In this document: in pieces, positions 50,563-59,969 of the stretch
Numbering within the stretch: position 1 is the stretch's first letter
Layout: the number at the start of each line of letters is the position of its first letter
From: an uncultured Eubacterium sp.
GTDB taxonomy: Bacteria; Bacillota; Clostridia; Peptostreptococcales; Anaerovoracaceae
Direction of reading: 5' to 3'
NCBI GenBank assembly: GCA_900543485.1
Contig: UQRM01000010.1
Span: 15,856 to 79,855 of the forward strand
Length of the DNA: 64,000 nucleotides
Translations under genes and position numbers: made by a program
Notes under the pieces: model-generated
Seen by the model: the letters and a program-made list of their open reading frames with translations, nothing else
The model's database searches: none
What the model was told of the DNA's origin: nothing

Positions 50563-51255
50563 ATGAATACGATCGAATGCAGAGCTCTTGTTGTTAAAAG
50601 AGGGAATTTCACACTTGGCCCTGTAAATCTGAATATCGAGAAAGGAGAAATCTTCTGTATCCTGGGGCGCACGGGGTCGGGGAAAACTGTTTTCCTTGAA
50701 ACGCTGGCAGGCTTTTACGATAAAAAGTACGAGGGAGAGATAGTGATCCATGGTAAAAACAGGGGCTTTGTTTATCAGGATTCAGGCCTTTTCCCTCATA
50801 TGACCGTTGAAAAAAACATATCATATGGACTGCGAATGAATCGTGTGGATAAAAAAACGATAGAGGAGAAAGTCCGGGATATCACAGAGATACTGTCGAT
50901 ATCAAATATACGAAAACAATATCCGGCTACAGTAAGCGGAGGTGAGCGTCAGAGAGCGGCGCTTGCCAGGACTCTTGTAATGGATCCTGATATAATATTT
51001 ATGGATGAGCCTTTTTCCGCGCTGGATCCGGCTACATGCAAGAGAATGTATGAAGAGATCAGGCGCATACATAAGAAGTTCAAATGTACGATAATATTTG
51101 TAACGCATGATTTCAGAGAGGCGCAGCATCTTGCCGATCGTGTCGGGGTCATGCTGAATGGTAAATTGAGAACAATAGTGAGAGCTGAAGAGCTTTTTAC
51201 AGTCCAACACGAGGAAGATGTCAAAGAATTTTTAGGAGGTGTACAGCATGAATAA
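50563..51255 (+). CDS. modC: Molybdate/tungstate ABC transporter ATP-binding protein
   Basis: This is a 230-residue ATPase with Walker A LGRTGSGKTV, Q loop FVYQDSGLFPHMTVEKN, signature VSGGERQRAALAR, Walker B IIFMDEPFSALDP and the switch His in FVTHDFREA. It is shorter than ModC of E. coli and lacks the C-terminal molybdate-binding (MOP) domain, as WtpC/short ModC forms do. I chose ATG 50563, 9 nt after GGAG and 1 nt after modB; ATG 50548 inside modB is possible. It overlaps the next gene by 8 nt. Confidence 0.9.
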   Translation: MNTIECRALVVKRGNFTLGPVNLNIEKGEIFCILGRTGSGKTVFLETLAGFYDKKYEGEIVIHGKNRGFVYQDSGLFPHMTVEKNISYGLRMNRVDKKTIEEKVRDITEILSISNIRKQYPATVSGGERQRAALARTLVMDPDIIFMDEPFSALDPATCKRMYEEIRRIHKKFKCTIIFVTHDFREAQHLADRVGVMLNGKLRTIVRAEELFTVQHEEDVKEFLGGVQHE

Positions 51256-51994
51256 GAAAGAATTGCTGGAGCTTATTGTCACACGTTTCAGAGAACTTCC
51301 TGAAATAGAGAGCTTGATCGATGAAACTGTTGAAATCAGAGCGAAAGCATTGTCACCTGAGGAGGCGATAGGGAATACAGAGAGGAAGGATTATCCTATA
51401 CTTGACGGAAAAGACGTGATGATCGAGGCTGTCTGCAACGGAGCTTCAGGGCAGGCATTCACCTGCGCGCCGGCTGACTTTTCCGGAACATTAAACGATG
51501 TTCTGGACATGGATTTTGAAAATGATCCTCAGGCCGCAGGGCTTATGATAGCCGCGATAAATGCTGTGATGGCAAGTCTGGGCATTTGCGACAGAACGAT
51601 TCACTGCAAAAATGAAGGCCCGGCATTGTGCGGCATAGAAATGATGAAATATTTCAAAGAAAATCATTATGATGAGAATATCCTTATCGTAGGGTATCAA
51701 CCGTCGATCATTTCAAATCTCACAGCAAATATGAAAAATGTAAGAGTGCTGGATCTGAACCCCGATAATATCGGATATGAAAAATGCGGCGCGATCATCG
51801 AAGACGGCGAACGTGCGATGAAGGGAGCTGTCGAATGGGCCGATGTCATATTATGTACGGGAAGCACTGTGTGTAATGGAACTCTTGTTGATTATCTGGA
51901 TACGGGAAAGAAAACATATTTCTTCGGGACTACCCTTGCGGGGACAGCAAAGCTGTTAGATCTTGACCGGTTATGTTTCGCGGATATCGTTTGA
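51248..51994 (+). CDS. DUF364 (putative heavy-metal chelation) protein
   Basis: The 248-residue protein has the DUF364 Rossmann-like C-terminal region (ILIVGYQPSIISNLT, VRVLDLNPDNIG and ADVILCTGSTVCNGTLVDYL). An N-terminal domain with FTCAPADFSG precedes it. This family is linked by neighbourhood to molybdate or tungstate uptake and, in some anaerobes, to Fe-S or metal handling. The biochemical role is unproven. ATG 51248 follows AGGAGG by 8 nt. It is the last gene of modABC, so it probably acts on the imported metal or its complex. Confidence 0.85.
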   Translation: MNKKELLELIVTRFRELPEIESLIDETVEIRAKALSPEEAIGNTERKDYPILDGKDVMIEAVCNGASGQAFTCAPADFSGTLNDVLDMDFENDPQAAGLMIAAINAVMASLGICDRTIHCKNEGPALCGIEMMKYFKENHYDENILIVGYQPSIISNLTANMKNVRVLDLNPDNIGYEKCGAIIEDGERAMKGAVEWADVILCTGSTVCNGTLVDYLDTGKKTYFFGTTLAGTAKLLDLDRLCFADIV

Positions 51995-52229
51995 TTCACG
52001 GAAACGCAGACAGAGACCCATCCTGCCCGATACAGTCAGAGGGTGATTTCCTGTCCCCTCTGTATAACGAGAACCACAGGCCGGCTGTTATGAATTATCC
52101 ATTGCAGTTGATCCGTCAGTCGTGTCCGTAAAAATTTGAGGAAGTTCTGCCTTCTTCGCCACAGATGGATGCCGTAAAGACTGTGGAAGCTGTTGAAGCT
52201 GAAGAAGCTGCGAAGCTGTGAGAGCTGTA
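51995..52229 (+). other. Gap with hairpin and short 9-bp periodic repeat
   Basis: A hairpin CAGAGGG/CCCTCTG (about 52037-52062) follows DUF364 and could end transcription weakly. At about 52178-52227 a roughly 9-bp motif (GTGGAAGCT, GTTGAAGCT, GAAGAAGCT, and two worn copies) repeats. It reads as Val-Glu-Ala in one frame and is likely a decayed coding remnant. No gene is supported. Confidence 0.4.
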
Positions 52230-52410
52230 AAAATGCCAACTCGTTGAAATTTTCCGGACTTTTGGGCAAAAATAACGGATTTGACACGGCTTCCGCAAGA
52301 CAAAATGCCTATAACCCTTTTTTTCATCAGTCCTTTTGGCATATTTCGAAAGCCGATTGGTAAATTTTATGCCAAAACAAATTGTTTTTATCACAGTATT
52401 TGGCATTTCA
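52230..52410 (-). repeat. Alternating GGCAT/ATGCC repeat, right copy (inverted)
   Basis: Boxes at 52233 (ATGCC), 52264 (GGGCA), 52305 (ATGCC), 52338 (GGCAT), 52369 (ATGCC) and 52402 (GGCAT) alternate with 31-41 bp spacing. Read on the minus strand, the segment from 52369 to 52264 aligns to the left copy (1007-1111) with spacings 31, 33 and 41 versus 31, 32 and 41. Shared words include ATGCCAAAAGG and TAGGCATTTTG. Confidence 0.6.
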
Positions 52411-52527
52411 GCACTGGTGAGAACGCCACAGAACTGTGAAAGCCTTGAGGTATAGAGAGGTTTTGCGGATTGCGCATCTTTATCTTATAAAGAAAAGTCT
52501 CGCAGATGATTCTGCGAGGCTTTGCAA

Positions 52528-52604
52528 TTGGTACACCATCAGGGGATCGAACCCTGGACACCCTGCGGATCTTGGGCGTTTGCATACCGTCTTACCACTT
52601 CATA
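52528..52604 (-). pseudogene. Degenerate tRNA (3' half conserved)
   Basis: On the minus strand, CAGGG-TTCGATC-CCCTG forms a perfect T arm, followed by ATGGTGT-A-CCA. AGTGGTAAGAC upstream resembles a D loop. The 5' acceptor arm, D stem and anticodon stem do not pair, so this is a worn tRNA or tRNA-like remnant. Its identity cannot be assigned. It stands at the border between the core genes and the accessory region. Confidence 0.45.
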
Positions 52605-52817
52605 TCGTATGTTATATCATCACCGATGATCGTTGAAAACTCAACGGATAGCGGATATCATAACACGAAATAAAACTTAAAGATATTTTATGATTATTAT
52701 TCAAAAACAGAGCGCTTTGTGGGAAGAATTTATAGATATGAGGAGGAAACAGCAATGATAAGTTATAAGAAATGTGAAGGTTAATTTTATCCTGATTTGG
52801 GAGGTTCAGAAGAAAAC

Positions 52818-53264
52818 ATGCATAGCTTGTCTTCAATACAGCTAATCAGTTATGCAGATATAAATAGCACGGATGAGTTGACAATAAAGGGGGATGGCAG
52901 CATATGGACGAAGGGAACAGAAAGAGGTCTTGAGTTCACAGCAAACGGCTCCTATTCAAAGTTCGCAGGAATCGAGGTGGATGGTGAAACGGTGAATGAG
53001 GAAAATTACACAGCCATTTCCGGCAGCACAGTAATTACGTTAAAGCCGGAATATCTTGAGACATTGTCCGTCGGCCGGCATACCCTGACAGTGCTTTATA
53101 CTGACGGGAAAGCCGGGTGTGGATTTGAGATACGGGCAAAGGCGGATACCGCCGCACAGACGGGTGATGAAAGCAATATGAGCATCCGGATTGCGCTGGC
53201 AGTGCTGGCGGCTTTAGGTGCGGCAGGTGCCTTGTTATATGGCAGACAGCGAAAAATGCAGTAA
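52818..53264 (+). pseudogene. Truncated surface protein: C-terminal module and anchor only
   Basis: The 148-residue product lacks a signal peptide. It consists of an X2-like Ig module (about 25-110; IWTKGTERGLEFTANGSYS, ITLKPEYLETLSVGRHTLTV) and the anchor (AQTGDESNMSI, a hydrophobic helix, GRQRKMQ). The same module ends the proteins at 58.7 and 60.5 kb. GGGAGG stands upstream of ATG 52818, but a better site, AGGAGG, lies at 52740-52745. It is followed by a 9-codon frame closed by TAA, suggesting an internal deletion removed the rest of the gene. Expression of a functional protein is unlikely. Confidence 0.55.
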
Positions 53265-53285
53265 CCAGAATGAGTTGAATATACA

Positions 53286-53375
53286 AGACGAGCGCAGCCG
53301 ATAGTGGCTGCGTTCATGATTTTATATAAGCATTGTTTTAAAGATAAAGAATATAAAAAAGTGGTCGCAGATACG
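53286..53375 (+). repeat. Repeated 3' flank of surface genes (hairpin plus AT-rich tract), copy 1
   Basis: GACGAGCGCAGCC and GGCTGCGTTC form a terminator-like hairpin. It is followed by a tract beginning TATATAAGCATTGTTTTAAAG. Homologous sequence recurs at about 60085-60130 (AT tract) and 62387-62440 (hairpin and shortened tract). A worn GGCAT-like segment lies at about 53410-53500. The rest of the 53265-53656 gap shows no gene. Confidence 0.55.
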
Positions 53376-53656
53376 AACATATGCAAAAATCTGCAAACTG
53401 CTGATAAAATAAGGGATTTTGGCAAAACGGATGAAAGCTGGACGCAAATGCGGCACTATGATATTACCCGTTTTACCCTTTTTGACGAGCGATGGCAGAG
53501 CCGGATTTTCATGATATAATATTACAAATATTCATATTTTTTATGATATGAATAATATGGGATTGTCTGCTTTGTATCAGGATCGGCAGGTCTGAAAACA
53601 GCGAGGATATAAGACATAATATATCTGAAATCTGTCACCATAGAGGAGAAGGAGAT

Positions 53657-56600
53657 ATGAAGAATATTGCAAAGAAGATCACAGCGATAGTGTTGGCAGT
53701 CACGCTTGCGGCTACGATCTGTCCTGCTATAGATTCGGCAGGGGCGGAAACAGCAAAGAATGAAACACAGAAAGAAAAGGCAGAAAGCACTGTCAAGGCC
53801 GACAATGAAGCGGTGGTTTATTCGGAAAGTGAAGCGGCAGCGGGGTTCAACGTTGTTAAAATTGACACTGTTGCAAAGACAGCAGAGATAAATTGGATGG
53901 GAAATGTTGAGACCATCGTCGTGAATTTTTATGACGATGGATACAAGGGCCAATATAAAGATAGACCTCCGGTATATACAAAGAGCATTAATGTCACGGC
54001 TTCTCCAGATGAACTTGTTACGACAAATGTAACATTTGATAAAGACATGCCGGAATATTTCATACTGGAAATACTGCTTAAGGACGGTTCCGGAAAGGAT
54101 GTGGCAGATCCGTATGTAACCAATCAGTACACGGAAGCGATCCGTGAGATCAGCGACAAAACCATAGAAGATTTCAGAAATGAGGGAGATCGTCTTGTGG
54201 AGCTCGCTGAAAATGCAGGTGCTGAGGAAGGAAGTTTTCTGATCCTTGCTGATGACGTCATCCGTATAGATGAAGGCCCCACCGGCCAGGAAGGCGCGGA
54301 AGGTGCAGGCTATGTCCAGGTGGAGATGATGCCGACAAACGGCGGCGATCAGCTCTGCACCCTGAATAATATAGACAGTGAACTCTCCCGTCAGCTTGAT
54401 GATATCGAATACGGTGCGCCGGTGTTCATAACGGATGAGACTGTGGGCGCAAACGGGGCAGAGACGAGCTATGTCATGTTCAAAGCCAAGAGTGCGAGCG
54501 TAGATGAGAAATCAGGCAGTGCGGTCCTGCGCGGTGAGGTCATGGAAAGCGCCGGAAAAAACGGTGAAGTTAACGAAGAAGAAATGGCGACATATATCAA
54601 GGCGGCGAGTATCGGCGGCAAAGCTGACTATGAAGATGACTTGGATGATGTTTGGCTGCCCGGCGGGATAACTTTTACGGCGCATATGCATGGCACTATG
54701 GAGGTTCAAATTATAGTCAATGCAATGTCAATGTCCTATTTTGACTTTTCCGTATTTCTGGTTGATGACAGATATTGTGAAGACGCGGAGATTGATGTGA
54801 ATCTGCCGTCCATTGTAATCGATATTCCTGTCAAGACATTCTCTTTAGGTGTAAAGGGCATATTTGAATTTGAGTTCAGCATCAATATCAGATTTTCAGG
54901 CTCATCATCAGGCGGAGTCAGGTTTGATTTCTATTTACCGACATATATATTTGTAAGCATAAGCTCACGGTCAGGACTTGGTATAAATAATTTTTCACCT
55001 GACAGCCGGTTTGAATTCGAGGGAGTCACTTTTAGAGGACAGTTCTTTGCAGGAGTTGCTACAGGGGTCGCAGGCAGTGCATTCGAAATGTTGTCTCTCA
55101 GCGCTGATCTGGAAAGCGGACTGGAGTTTTCCGCCGAGATGAATAGCGGCCAGTATTGGGACGGAAAGCGAAAATACCATGCATGCGAGGATTTCAGCTG
55201 TGTAGGCGGCGATATAACTTTTAAGAAATTAGGCTACAGTATCTGCGCCAATGCAGGGCATTTCAGCAATGGAATTTCCGGGGATATACTGCCGCCGAAA
55301 TTGCTGAAGAATTTCTATTACTCATATACATACGATGATTACGGGCTTTCAGAGTGTCCTCACTGGGGATACAGGCTGAATGTTCATGTGAAAAATCAGG
55401 ACGGGAAGGATGTGTCGGGTGCAAAGGTCAGCTATGATATAACCAGCTCAAACGATTATGCCGATAAGGATAAGGAGCGGTTTAAGGGCCTTACGGAAGG
55501 GACTACCGATGCGCAAGGCATTGCGACAATCTATATGCCTGAGAACGAATTTGATATAGACATCACGGCAAAAGATGAATACGGTCATACGTTCAAAGCT
55601 TCGAAAACATTTGATGAAACGGGAGATGATCCTGTTACAGAGACACTAGATATAAAAATCGATATGTCCCGCAACAAGCTGTCGTTCATAGATACAGATC
55701 AGAGCGGTCCTGCCGAGAATATGCCGGATCCGGTATATACGTACGACGATGAGCCGTCGGCAGCGATCCCGGAGAAAACTCCGTCAAAAAATAACCGCGT
55801 CTTTGTTGGCTGGGCTGCTGAACAGGGCTCAACAGAGGTGGCATACAACCCGGGAGATCCAATCCAGGTGAAAGAGGATACGCAGCTTTACGCAATCTGG
55901 GCGTACGATGAATATACGATAGAATTGGATAAAAATAAGCCGGGAAATGCATCTAGTAAGATTGAGGGTGATATACCGGCTTCTATAACGATACAATATA
56001 CTGAGGCAGACTCGCAGAGGATAGGGACTATGACTATGGAGGGATGGGAGTTTAAAGGCTGGAGCAGGGACAGAGTGCCTTTTTCTGATAATGATCTGAT
56101 AAATGAGATTTCGAAGGAAGAGCTTCTGAAGAGCGATAGCAATACCATCAGGCTGTATGCGCAGTGGGATCCGAAGCCGTATACTGTGACATTTGTGGAT
56201 CAGAACGATAATGAAAGAAAAACACAGGGAATATATTATGACACTCCTACGCAGCTGATGTCTGTTGAACAGCTTAAACTGCAGAAAGAGAATAGTATAT
56301 TTGCTTACTGGACCGTAGAGGGTTCTGAGGAAAAGTTTCCGGATAAAGCCAAGATAAAGAATCTCTGTACCGTGAACGAGGACGGCAGTCTGAAAGGAAA
56401 AATACTTAAAGCCAACTGGCTTACAAAGACCGGTGCAACGATCATCATAACGGACAGCGGTAAGTTTGTTGACGCCGGGGCTGCAATAAATATTACTTTG
56501 AAAAAATATGGTGACGATACTGTACAACACAATGTGACGTTCGTGAAAAAAAGCCCGGGCATTTACACCGTAGAAAATATACCTGATGGGATATATGTAG

Positions 56601-58324
56601 TCGTATTTGGTGATGAAGGTATGCAGGCATATAATACTGAGGACAGATCTATAGAAATAAGTAAAGACTTTGGAGCATACAATTTTGACTATTATTCGGT
56701 GGACGCCGAATACGACGGTAACGGGAAGATAAGTGTAACAAACGAAGATGGAGAGCAAGTCGGTCCGGAAGATAAGCTTATATGGGGAACGAAAATCAGG
56801 GTGTCTGCAACGGCGGAAACCGGCCATCACTTTGAGCAATATACGATCCTTGGAAGCGATAGCGGATTAGAATGGGAGCCGACGGAAGCGGAACAGACAT
56901 TTACCGTTACCAGAGATATGGTAATTGAAGCTCATTTTGTCCCGAACCTCTATAAGATAGTATTCCATGACAATGACGGCGGCAGCGATCAGACAGTGAC
57001 GCAGGATATGGTCTACGGTGAGGGACAGAGGCTGTTTGCCAATCAGTTCGAGCGCCGCGGATATGAATTCGCCGGCTGGACGACGGAATCTGAGTGGAAG
57101 GGGTCTGCCGTTGATTATGTTGATTCCCAAGATGTATTAAATCTTACTGAAAAAAACGATAGACAGGTTCATCTGTACGCTCAGTGGACTCCTGCAGCAA
57201 CCTTCATTGATTTTGATGATAATGTTGAAGGTGAAGAAATAAAAGGCGAAATGGAGCAGCAAAAAACATTCTATGACAGTAAGACAACATTGTCACCGTG
57301 TGAATTTGAAAGGGACTACTGGGATTTTATCGGCTGGAACACCAGTGCAGATGGCAGCGGTATATCCTACTCTGATAAAGCAGTATTTATCTCGGACAAT
57401 CCTCTAGATGATTCAGAACTTACATTATATGCCCAGTGGAAGGAAACGGAGTACACCATTGTTTACGACCTTGCAGGAGGAACTGTAGCGGCAGACAGGG
57501 ATAGTACTGAAGGCGGCGCAATTAAAGGTAATCCGGCAACATATAATATAAACACTGAAACTTTCACTCTCATCAACCCTCAGCGCGTTGGCTATGAATT
57601 CCTTGGATGGACGGGAACAGGCATAAAGGGGGAGGACCCTCAGGATAAAGTCACGATCATAAAAGGCTCTCATGGTGACCGGGAATATACCGCCAACTGG
57701 AAAGCTGAGGAAAAGGCACTGAGATTCAATCCGAACGGTGGAAAGTGGGATGACGGCAGCAAGGATATTGTTACTGTGAATGCAGATTATGACAGCACCA
57801 TTTATATTCCTGATGCTCCTTCGAGAGAGTACTATACTTTCGAATTTTGGGAAGACGAAAACGGAAACAAATATATACCGGGCCACGAATACAAGGTAAG
57901 GGGAGATCAGGAGTTCAAGGTGATCTGGAAGCCAGTGGAATATGTCATAGAATATGACCTTGCAGGCGGATCTGCTGCAGGGAACGCCAACCCGGTCGTT
58001 TATACTGCCGAGACAGATGATTTTGCTCTGACAGCTCCTGAACGGGAAGGCTATGTATTCATCGGCTGGACCGGCTCCAACGGCGATGATCCCGAAATGG
58101 AAGTGATGATCACTAAAGGTTCCGGCGGTGACAAACATTATACCGCCAACTGGAAGCCTGATAAGATGTCACCGTCAGAAGAGGGATCAAAAGGTGAAGG
58201 ACACGATAAAGGAACTCCTACCGGAGATAACTTCGATCCGATGCTTTGGGGCTTTCTCCTTCTGGATTCAGCTGCTGCATTGGCAGGACTTGTTATAAGA
58301 AGACGGAGGAAGGGATCAGAATAA
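53657..58324 (+). CDS. Giant cell-surface protein with InlB-type repeats and C-terminal anchor
   Basis: This 1555-residue secreted protein has a signal peptide (1-31, ending AGAETA). A large N-terminal region (about 50-560) holds alternating beta-strands, and a Big_1-like domain follows (about 575-665; LNVHVKNQDGKDVSGAKVSY). At least seven Listeria-Bacteroides (InlB B) repeats then fill about 670-1510, each ending in Y-x-A-x-W. GYEFLGWTG and GYVFIGWTG recur. The end has GDNFDPMLWGFLLLDSAAAL and an RRRRKG tail. InlB-like repeats mediate adhesion or host binding in other bacteria. GGAGAAGGAG precedes the ATG. Confidence 0.9.
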   Translation: MKNIAKKITAIVLAVTLAATICPAIDSAGAETAKNETQKEKAESTVKADNEAVVYSESEAAAGFNVVKIDTVAKTAEINWMGNVETIVVNFYDDGYKGQYKDRPPVYTKSINVTASPDELVTTNVTFDKDMPEYFILEILLKDGSGKDVADPYVTNQYTEAIREISDKTIEDFRNEGDRLVELAENAGAEEGSFLILADDVIRIDEGPTGQEGAEGAGYVQVEMMPTNGGDQLCTLNNIDSELSRQLDDIEYGAPVFITDETVGANGAETSYVMFKAKSASVDEKSGSAVLRGEVMESAGKNGEVNEEEMATYIKAASIGGKADYEDDLDDVWLPGGITFTAHMHGTMEVQIIVNAMSMSYFDFSVFLVDDRYCEDAEIDVNLPSIVIDIPVKTFSLGVKGIFEFEFSINIRFSGSSSGGVRFDFYLPTYIFVSISSRSGLGINNFSPDSRFEFEGVTFRGQFFAGVATGVAGSAFEMLSLSADLESGLEFSAEMNSGQYWDGKRKYHACEDFSCVGGDITFKKLGYSICANAGHFSNGISGDILPPKLLKNFYYSYTYDDYGLSECPHWGYRLNVHVKNQDGKDVSGAKVSYDITSSNDYADKDKERFKGLTEGTTDAQGIATIYMPENEFDIDITAKDEYGHTFKASKTFDETGDDPVTETLDIKIDMSRNKLSFIDTDQSGPAENMPDPVYTYDDEPSAAIPEKTPSKNNRVFVGWAAEQGSTEVAYNPGDPIQVKEDTQLYAIWAYDEYTIELDKNKPGNASSKIEGDIPASITIQYTEADSQRIGTMTMEGWEFKGWSRDRVPFSDNDLINEISKEELLKSDSNTIRLYAQWDPKPYTVTFVDQNDNERKTQGIYYDTPTQLMSVEQLKLQKENSIFAYWTVEGSEEKFPDKAKIKNLCTVNEDGSLKGKILKANWLTKTGATIIITDSGKFVDAGAAINITLKKYGDDTVQHNVTFVKKSPGIYTVENIPDGIYVVVFGDEGMQAYNTEDRSIEISKDFGAYNFDYYSVDAEYDGNGKISVTNEDGEQVGPEDKLIWGTKIRVSATAETGHHFEQYTILGSDSGLEWEPTEAEQTFTVTRDMVIEAHFVPNLYKIVFHDNDGGSDQTVTQDMVYGEGQRLFANQFERRGYEFAGWTTESEWKGSAVDYVDSQDVLNLTEKNDRQVHLYAQWTPAATFIDFDDNVEGEEIKGEMEQQKTFYDSKTTLSPCEFERDYWDFIGWNTSADGSGISYSDKAVFISDNPLDDSELTLYAQWKETEYTIVYDLAGGTVAADRDSTEGGAIKGNPATYNINTETFTLINPQRVGYEFLGWTGTGIKGEDPQDKVTIIKGSHGDREYTANWKAEEKALRFNPNGGKWDDGSKDIVTVNADYDSTIYIPDAPSREYYTFEFWEDENGNKYIPGHEYKVRGDQEFKVIWKPVEYVIEYDLAGGSAAGNANPVVYTAETDDFALTAPEREGYVFIGWTGSNGDDPEMEVMITKGSGGDKHYTANWKPDKMSPSEEGSKGEGHDKGTPTGDNFDPMLWGFLLLDSAAALAGLVIRRRRKGSE

Positions 58325-58338
58325 GGAAAGAAGATATC

Positions 58339-58507
58339 ATGAAAGGCAAAATAAAGAAAAGGATTTTTGCTTAGGTGGCTGCAGTCTGATTATCGTTGAA
58401 GCAGGCAGCGAGATACTGCTGGGATAAAGCTTTGAACTTAATGCGCCAGTGAAGATACCGGAAGATAAAGATGTTACGCCCGACCTGATTAGAAAAGCCG
58501 CTTTGTG
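58339..58507 (+). pseudogene. Decayed short gene for a membrane-anchored peptide
   Basis: ATG 58339 follows AAAGAAG and opens MKGKIKKRIFA, then a TAG. In a shifted frame the text continues LIIVEAGSEILLG, then, after another stop, SFELNAPVKIPEDKDVTPDL and on to a stop near 58507. A basic start, a hydrophobic stretch and a polar part suggest a lost signal-bearing or membrane protein. No family is recognised. The rest of the 58325-58705 gap is AT-rich and includes a TATAAT-like -10 at about 58650. Confidence 0.35.
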
Positions 58508-58705
58508 AGTATCATTTAATATTAGCAATTCATGGAAAGAATATATAAGTGTTCGCATCTCCGAATATATATGACTGTCTGTGAAATACCGATAATTAGA
58601 GGGATTGACTGATCGGATGAAATATTACAGCAAGTATGACTCTGTGATATTATAATATAAATATGTGCGTAGTGAAATACTCAGTTGATAAGGGAGAAAA
58701 ATGAT

Positions 58706-59908
58706 ATGAGGAAGAAAATCTGTACCATAGCAGTTTGCGTTATGATGATACTGATCATTATGCCGACAGGGGTATCTGCGGAAACCAATGACTGGACTTA
58801 TGATGCAAATAATCGAACTTTGACAAGCGCAGACCAAAACATAACACTATATAATGTCAGAGCATCCAATAAGCACCTTTGTATAGAGTATAATAATGAA
58901 AAATCTTTTAAAGCGATCGATCTGACGGGGAAAATAAACGGTGGTGAGTATATCATTACAGAATTGGGATCGGAGTCATTTAAAAATTGCAAATCTCTTG
59001 AAGAAATCAAGTTACCGGACAGTGTGAAAGAAATCGGATCCGGAGCGTTTGCTCGTTGCTCCAGTCTCAAATCCTTTAACATTCCAGATGGTGTGGAGGA
59101 TATCGAATCGCAGATATTCCTGGAATGCAGTTCGCTTTCATATGTTAAAATTCCGGATAGTGTGAAAAAAATCGGGAATACGGCGTTTGCCAATTGCAAA
59201 GCGCTTACATCTATAGAGCTTCCTGCCCATATCGTAAATATTGGAGACTATGCGTTTGGTGGATGCAGCAATCTGAAAACCGTAGCCATCAATGCGGCGT
59301 TTCCGCCAACGATAGGTCAGGAGATATTCAAGAGCCTTCCTGATGATTTCCGTATCATCGTACCTAAAGAAAGCATTTCCAGATACAGGATTTATTATGG
59401 GTGGGATAGTTATAAAGACAGACTGATGATTTCTCAAGTGGGTACGGGATCGACAGACCATGATTGCGAAGGTGAAGATTGTACAATATGCGGAACACAG
59501 GAGCCTGGATCCGTATGTAAGATAATAAAGGGAGAAAACAGCACATGGCAGAAAGGTGGTAAGGACGGACTTTCCTTTACGTCCAGCGCCGCTTTTGCAG
59601 ACTTCCTGAAAGTCCAGGTCGACGGCAAAGATATTGACGCTTCCGATTATACAGTTAAGGAAGGAAGCACCATAGTCACTCTTAAAGCGGGATACCTGGA
59701 AAAACTCCCGGCAGGTGAGCATACTATTACCATCGTTTCAATCACCGGAACGGCGGATACTAAATTCAGCATAGTTGCCGTATCCGATGGGATAGTGCAG
59801 ACAGGAGACGACAGCAATATGGCGATTTGGGTTGCGGTTATGCTGGCTGCGGGCACTGCATTGACCGGCACTATCATTTACAACCGCAAGAAAAAGTACA
59901 GTAAATAA
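58706..59908 (+). CDS. BspA-like leucine-rich-repeat surface protein
   Basis: The 400-residue protein has a signal peptide (1-25, ending VSAET). LRR_5/BspA repeats (about 70-190; ELGSESFKNCKSLEEIKLPDSVKEIGSGAF and similar) are followed by a short Cys motif (CEGEDCTICGT). An X2-like Ig module follows (about 268-360) and then the anchor (VQTGDDSNMAI, helix, NRKKKYSK). Such proteins often bind host or microbial surfaces. I chose ATG 58706, 9 nt after AAGGGAG. The module is nearly identical to that in the 60.5-kb protein. Confidence 0.88.
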   Translation: MRKKICTIAVCVMMILIIMPTGVSAETNDWTYDANNRTLTSADQNITLYNVRASNKHLCIEYNNEKSFKAIDLTGKINGGEYIITELGSESFKNCKSLEEIKLPDSVKEIGSGAFARCSSLKSFNIPDGVEDIESQIFLECSSLSYVKIPDSVKKIGNTAFANCKALTSIELPAHIVNIGDYAFGGCSNLKTVAINAAFPPTIGQEIFKSLPDDFRIIVPKESISRYRIYYGWDSYKDRLMISQVGTGSTDHDCEGEDCTICGTQEPGSVCKIIKGENSTWQKGGKDGLSFTSSAAFADFLKVQVDGKDIDASDYTVKEGSTIVTLKAGYLEKLPAGEHTITIVSITGTADTKFSIVAVSDGIVQTGDDSNMAIWVAVMLAAGTALTGTIIYNRKKKYSK

Positions 59909-59926
59909 CCTATAGCAATGTGCTCT

Positions 59927-59952
59927 GTGGTTTTATCCCACAAAGCGCACTA
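59927..59952 (+). terminator. Likely terminator after the LRR protein gene
   Basis: GTGCTCTGTGG pairs with CCACAAAGCGCAC across TTTTATC, with one mismatch. There is no long T run after the stem, so this is a hairpin of moderate strength. Confidence 0.45.
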
Positions 59953-59969
59953 GCCACTTGGCAGTTAAC

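Noticed and set aside
52178-52227. Tandem repeat of regulatory interest
   Set aside because: The worn 9-bp units read as Val-Glu-Ala codons in one frame and look like a lost coding tract.
52528-52604. Functional tRNA gene
   Set aside because: Acceptor, D and anticodon stems do not pair; only the T arm and 3' end are good.
55829-56839. 336-residue open frame opposite the giant surface protein
   Set aside because: The plus-strand frame is continuous with a signal peptide and repeats; the antisense text has no domain or ribosome site.
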